Shown here: positions 29,526 through 31,982 of the stretch, piece by piece
Numbering within the stretch: the stretch's first letter is position 1
Layout: each line of letters starts with the position of its first letter
Assembly: GCA_900550235.1 (NCBI GenBank)
Contig: URRQ01000027.1
Location: 1-31,982, forward strand
Source: an uncultured Lachnospiraceae bacterium
GTDB taxonomy: Bacteria > Bacillota > Clostridia > Lachnospirales > Lachnospiraceae
Reading direction: 5' to 3'
DNA length: 31,982 nt
The notes under the pieces: generated by a model
The model's input: only the letters and a program-made list of their open reading frames with translations
The model's database searches: none
What the model was told of the DNA's origin: nothing
Position numbers and translations under genes: made by a program

Positions 29526-29621
29526 TATCATACTTCCCGCATTTCTAGCTTTTTTTCGTAGATTTACCAAGAAAAATGGTTCGGTTATCTTCCGTTTTTT
29601 GTTTGCTATTGATATCTAAAT

Positions 29622-30515
29622 TTAAAGGTTGTTTTTTCTGTACTCGATAGGAGAAATTCCGTAAACCTCTTTAAATTTACGGCAAAAATAAGGCGCATCG
29701 TGAAAGCCGCATTGTTCTGATATGGTTGTAACCTTCATTTCCGTGGTTGCCAGCAGTTTTGCAGCTTCTTTTAGTCTGTATTGTATCAAATAAGAAATGG
29801 GAGATTGGTGGATTCCATTCTTGAATATTTGCATACATGTGTTCTTGCTTACATGAGTAAAATCTGCAATGTCATCAAGCTGGATCTGTTCGGCGTAATG
29901 ACTGTGAATAAAACTCATCATCATTTGAAGGCGAGACGTATCACGGTTTCTTTTAACGGTTTGTCTTTGTAGAACCTTAGATGCAATATTTTCGTATAGC
30001 AATTCCCAAATGGATGTCAACAATCGTAGGCTTGTCAGCTCCTTGAAATTTGTTAGCTCCTGTGTCTTAAATACCTGATTTAGTAAAGTAAGTATCTCTT
30101 TATGCCATGGTGTATGCGGTTCAAAAACCAAAAAGCCAACATCTGAAGTAAGAATTGGCTTAATATATTGCTGATATATAAAACTCTTCTCTGAAGCTAA
30201 TATCAAAGGGGAAAAAACAATATTGGGAATCAAGGTGGGCTGTTCTGCCCTTAATTGATGGATCATTTTCGCGTTGATAAATATACCGCTGCCTGCTGGT
30301 AGGGAAAAAATATCTTTTCCGATGCAACATTGCATTTCGCCGCTTTGCACATATACAAATTCAATTTCCTGATGCCAATGCCAACCGATTGTGTGGAAGT
30401 CGAAATCCCAGATGTTCTCCAGATAGTATTGAAATGGAAATGACGACTGCCCGTGGGTTCGTTTTTCCATAAGAGTTTCATCTGTAATAATTTTTAATCC
30501 ACTAGTGTCTGTCAA
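29622..30515 (-). CDS. AraC-family transcriptional regulator with cupin sensor domain
   Basis: This regulator of about 297 residues has an N-terminal cupin/AraC ligand-binding part (WHWHQEIEFVYVQSGEMQCCIGKDIFSLPAGSGIFINAKMIHQL) and two C-terminal helix-turn-helix units (IQLDDIADFTHVSKNTCMQIFK and VTTISEQCGFHDAPYFCRKFKEVYGISPIEYR). Such proteins usually activate sugar-use genes. The start chosen is TTG at 30515, nine bases after AGGAGG (30530-30525); an in-frame ATG upstream of that site would overlap it and has no site of its own. A promoter (TGGACA, 17 bases, TATAAT) lies just upstream. The divergent MFS transporter is its most likely target. Confidence 0.87.
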   Translation of the reverse strand: MTDTSGLKIITDETLMEKRTHGQSSFPFQYYLENIWDFDFHTIGWHWHQEIEFVYVQSGEMQCCIGKDIFSLPAGSGIFINAKMIHQLRAEQPTLIPNIVFSPLILASEKSFIYQQYIKPILTSDVGFLVFEPHTPWHKEILTLLNQVFKTQELTNFKELTSLRLLTSIWELLYENIASKVLQRQTVKRNRDTSRLQMMMSFIHSHYAEQIQLDDIADFTHVSKNTCMQIFKNGIHQSPISYLIQYRLKEAAKLLATTEMKVTTISEQCGFHDAPYFCRKFKEVYGISPIEYRKNNL

Positions 30516-30542
30516 TGGTACCACCCTCCTATACATTGTGAT

Positions 30543-30571
30543 ATTATACAATAAAAGCGTGAGAATGTCCA
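30543..30571 (-). promoter_or_regulatory. Promoter of the AraC-type regulator
   Basis: On the minus strand TGGACA (30571-30566) and TATAAT (30548-30543) are separated by 17 bases. The MFS gene begins 62 bases away on the other strand, so the control regions overlap. Confidence 0.65.
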
Positions 30572-30632
30572 TTGATACACGAATAAAATCGTGATATCAT
30601 TCAATGTAGTTTTGGAAGGAGAGCTTTGCACT

Positions 30633-31844
30633 ATGAAGAACTATAAAAAAACATTAAGAGCTTGTTATCTCGGATTTATCACACAGGCAATTGCAGCGAA
30701 TTTTGCACCGTTGCTTTTTTGGGCGTTTCATTCAGATTTCAACATTTCATTGGGACAGGTTGCCTTAATTCCTACCGTGTTCTATGTAACGCAATTGATT
30801 GTAGATCTAATTTGTGCAAAATATGTAGATTCTATCGGATACCGAAAATCCATTGTGGCTTCTCAGTTGTTTGCAGGCCTGGGGCTAATCGGACTTGCGG
30901 TTTTGCCAAATATAATGTCTCCGTATGTCGGAATCTTGATCGGGGTGCTTTTTTATGCACTCGGAAGCGGTCTGGTTGAGGTCTTGTGCAGCCCAATTGT
31001 GGAAGCTTGCCCCTTTGACCATAAGGAAAAAGTGATGAGCCTGCTTCACTCCTTTTACTGCTGGGGCAGTGTGGGCGTGATTCTACTTTCCACAATTTTC
31101 TTTGCCGTTTTTGGTATTGACAACTGGAGAATTTTAGCCTGCTTGTGGGCAATGATTCCTTTGTACAATATTTACAATTTTGCTACATGTCCTATTGAGC
31201 ATCTGGTAGAGGATGATCAGAGAATGCCGTTGCGTCAATTGCTGAAGACACCTATTTTCGGAGTTGCAATTATCCTGATGATTTGTGCGGGAGCTTCAGA
31301 AATGTCAATGGCTCAGTGGGCGTCGGCTTTTGCAGAATCCGCATTGGGATTAACCAAATCCGTTGGCGACTTGGCGGGGCCGTGTTTGTTTGCTATCACA
31401 ATGGGAATTGCTCGTGTGCTGTACGGCAAGTTTGGTGAGAAGATAGATTTGACAAAGTTCATGCTGGTATCGGGAGTTCTTTGTGTATTGAGCTATCTTT
31501 TGGCTGGTCTATCTGCAATGCCGCTTTTGGGCTTGATTGGATGTATTATATGCGGCTTCTCAGTTGGTATTATGTGGCCTGGAAGTATCAGCATTACTGT
31601 TCCGAGGATTCCAAATGGAGGTACAGCCTTGTTTGCACTATTGGCGATAGCCGGAGATATGGGCGGCGCTTTTGGTCCGAGCATGGTGGGGTATTTTTCG
31701 CAGCAGGCAGGAGATAATCTTCAGGCGGGTTTGCTAATGGGATGTATATTCCCTTTCATCATGTTGGTAACTTTGATTGTAATGAGAAAAATGGAAAGAA
31801 AGGATAAATACTGCGGTTGCCAAAGAGAGGGAGGCGGACTGTAG
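30633..31844 (+). CDS. Major facilitator superfamily transporter, probably sugar uptake
   Basis: This 403-residue protein has 12 predicted helices. The N-terminal half includes FAPLLFWAFHSDFNISLGQVALIPTVFYVTQLIVDLICAKYVDSIGYRKS, with the MFS loop 2-3 pattern DSIGYRKS, and the second half the equivalent VLYGKFGEKID. Its general look is that of FucP-like sugar permeases, but the substrate cannot be read from the sequence. GGAAGGAGAG lies about ten bases before the ATG at 30633; the in-frame GTG at 30591 has no site and lies in the promoter region. It is divergent from the AraC regulator. The C-terminal residues are unusually Cys- and Gly-rich (CGCQREGGGL). Confidence 0.87.
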   Translation: MKNYKKTLRACYLGFITQAIAANFAPLLFWAFHSDFNISLGQVALIPTVFYVTQLIVDLICAKYVDSIGYRKSIVASQLFAGLGLIGLAVLPNIMSPYVGILIGVLFYALGSGLVEVLCSPIVEACPFDHKEKVMSLLHSFYCWGSVGVILLSTIFFAVFGIDNWRILACLWAMIPLYNIYNFATCPIEHLVEDDQRMPLRQLLKTPIFGVAIILMICAGASEMSMAQWASAFAESALGLTKSVGDLAGPCLFAITMGIARVLYGKFGEKIDLTKFMLVSGVLCVLSYLLAGLSAMPLLGLIGCIICGFSVGIMWPGSISITVPRIPNGGTALFALLAIAGDMGGAFGPSMVGYFSQQAGDNLQAGLLMGCIFPFIMLVTLIVMRKMERKDKYCGCQREGGGL

Positions 31845-31915
31845 ATAAAACTCTACCTAGCAAGAATGCGCAGCTCGCGGAGAAGAAATCATTGCTTCGT
31901 AACCGCTCGCGCGCG

Positions 31916-31942
31916 AAGAATGTGCATTGCACATTCTTTTTT
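31916..31942. terminator. Terminator after the MFS gene
   Basis: AAGAATGTGCA (31916-31926) and its complement (31928-31938) form a near-perfect hairpin followed by TTTT. Confidence 0.75.
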
Positions 31943-31948
31943 ATGTTT

Positions 31949-31965
31949 GCGCGCCATGGGCGCGC
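31949..31965. repeat. GC-rich palindrome near window end
   Basis: GCGCGCC (31949-31955) and GGCGCGC (31959-31965) are separated by ATG. The stretch from about 31868 to the window end is much richer in G+C than the rest and also holds CGCTCGCGCGCG (31904-31915). I see no gene in it. Confidence 0.5.
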
Positions 31966-31982
31966 TCTAACAGGTGAAAGTC

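Overview
The window looks like chromosome from a low-GC, anaerobic, endospore-forming Firmicute of the Clostridia, most likely Lachnospiraceae. The grounds are AT-rich DNA with strong purine-rich ribosome binding sites, sporulation and germination genes (spoIID, spoIIQ, cwlD, spmA, a YaaH-like GH18 protein), an N-terminal-rubredoxin rubrerythrin next to a PerR-type regulator, MecA, and PepT/PepV peptidases. The family is inferred from general resemblance; no 16S or other marker is present. No rRNA, tRNA, CRISPR array, complete insertion sequence or prophage was seen.

Region 1 (1-5190): spoIID and spoIIQ, the latter behind a sigma-F-like promoter. A large palindrome follows, then a convergent hemolysin-III family gene, a DEAD-box RNA helicase with a terminator-like hairpin in its leader, and an ECF transporter S component.

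Region 2 (5194-8485): a damaged locus. A histidine kinase on the minus strand and an ABC permease on the plus strand have both lost their 5' parts and meet at about 5960-5970, which looks like a deletion or rearrangement scar. A membrane-fusion (HlyD-like) protein and a MacB-core-like membrane protein follow and probably lost their original promoter and partners.

Region 3 (8486-14086): a YdbS/YdbT PH-domain pair, then a short GC-richer hairpin-rich island. Rubrerythrin and PerR come next, sharing an operator motif. A 567-bp intergenic region holds a cluster of DnaA-box sequences. DUF1858 and mecA converge on a terminator. A probable structured RNA, closed by a perfect 14-bp stem that begins at the predicted transcription start, lies before a small unknown gene.

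Region 4 (14087-19662): a GH18 protein with an arginine-rich repeat tail behind tandem Spo0A-box-like sites; cwlD, whose ribosome binding site is buried in the preceding terminator; and an apparent operon of a Sua5-pseudophosphatase fusion (predicted leaderless), upp and a dCMP deaminase. The spoIID-spoIIQ and ywlC-ywlE-upp neighbours recall B. subtilis gene order.

Region 5 (19663-24352): a yybP-ykoY (manganese) riboswitch with an overlapping terminator precedes a P-type cation ATPase, an AI-2E family membrane protein and spmA. Region 6 (24386-29525): an XRE regulator lies divergent to a peptide-use operon (pepT, a YfcC-family carrier, pepV). Region 7 (29622-31982): an AraC regulator lies divergent to an MFS transporter, followed by a terminator and GC-rich palindromes at the window end.

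The most interesting items are the kinase/permease scar, the Sua5 fusion to a phosphatase-like domain lacking its catalytic Cys and Asp, the DnaA-box cluster away from dnaA, and the candidate structured RNA beside mecA.
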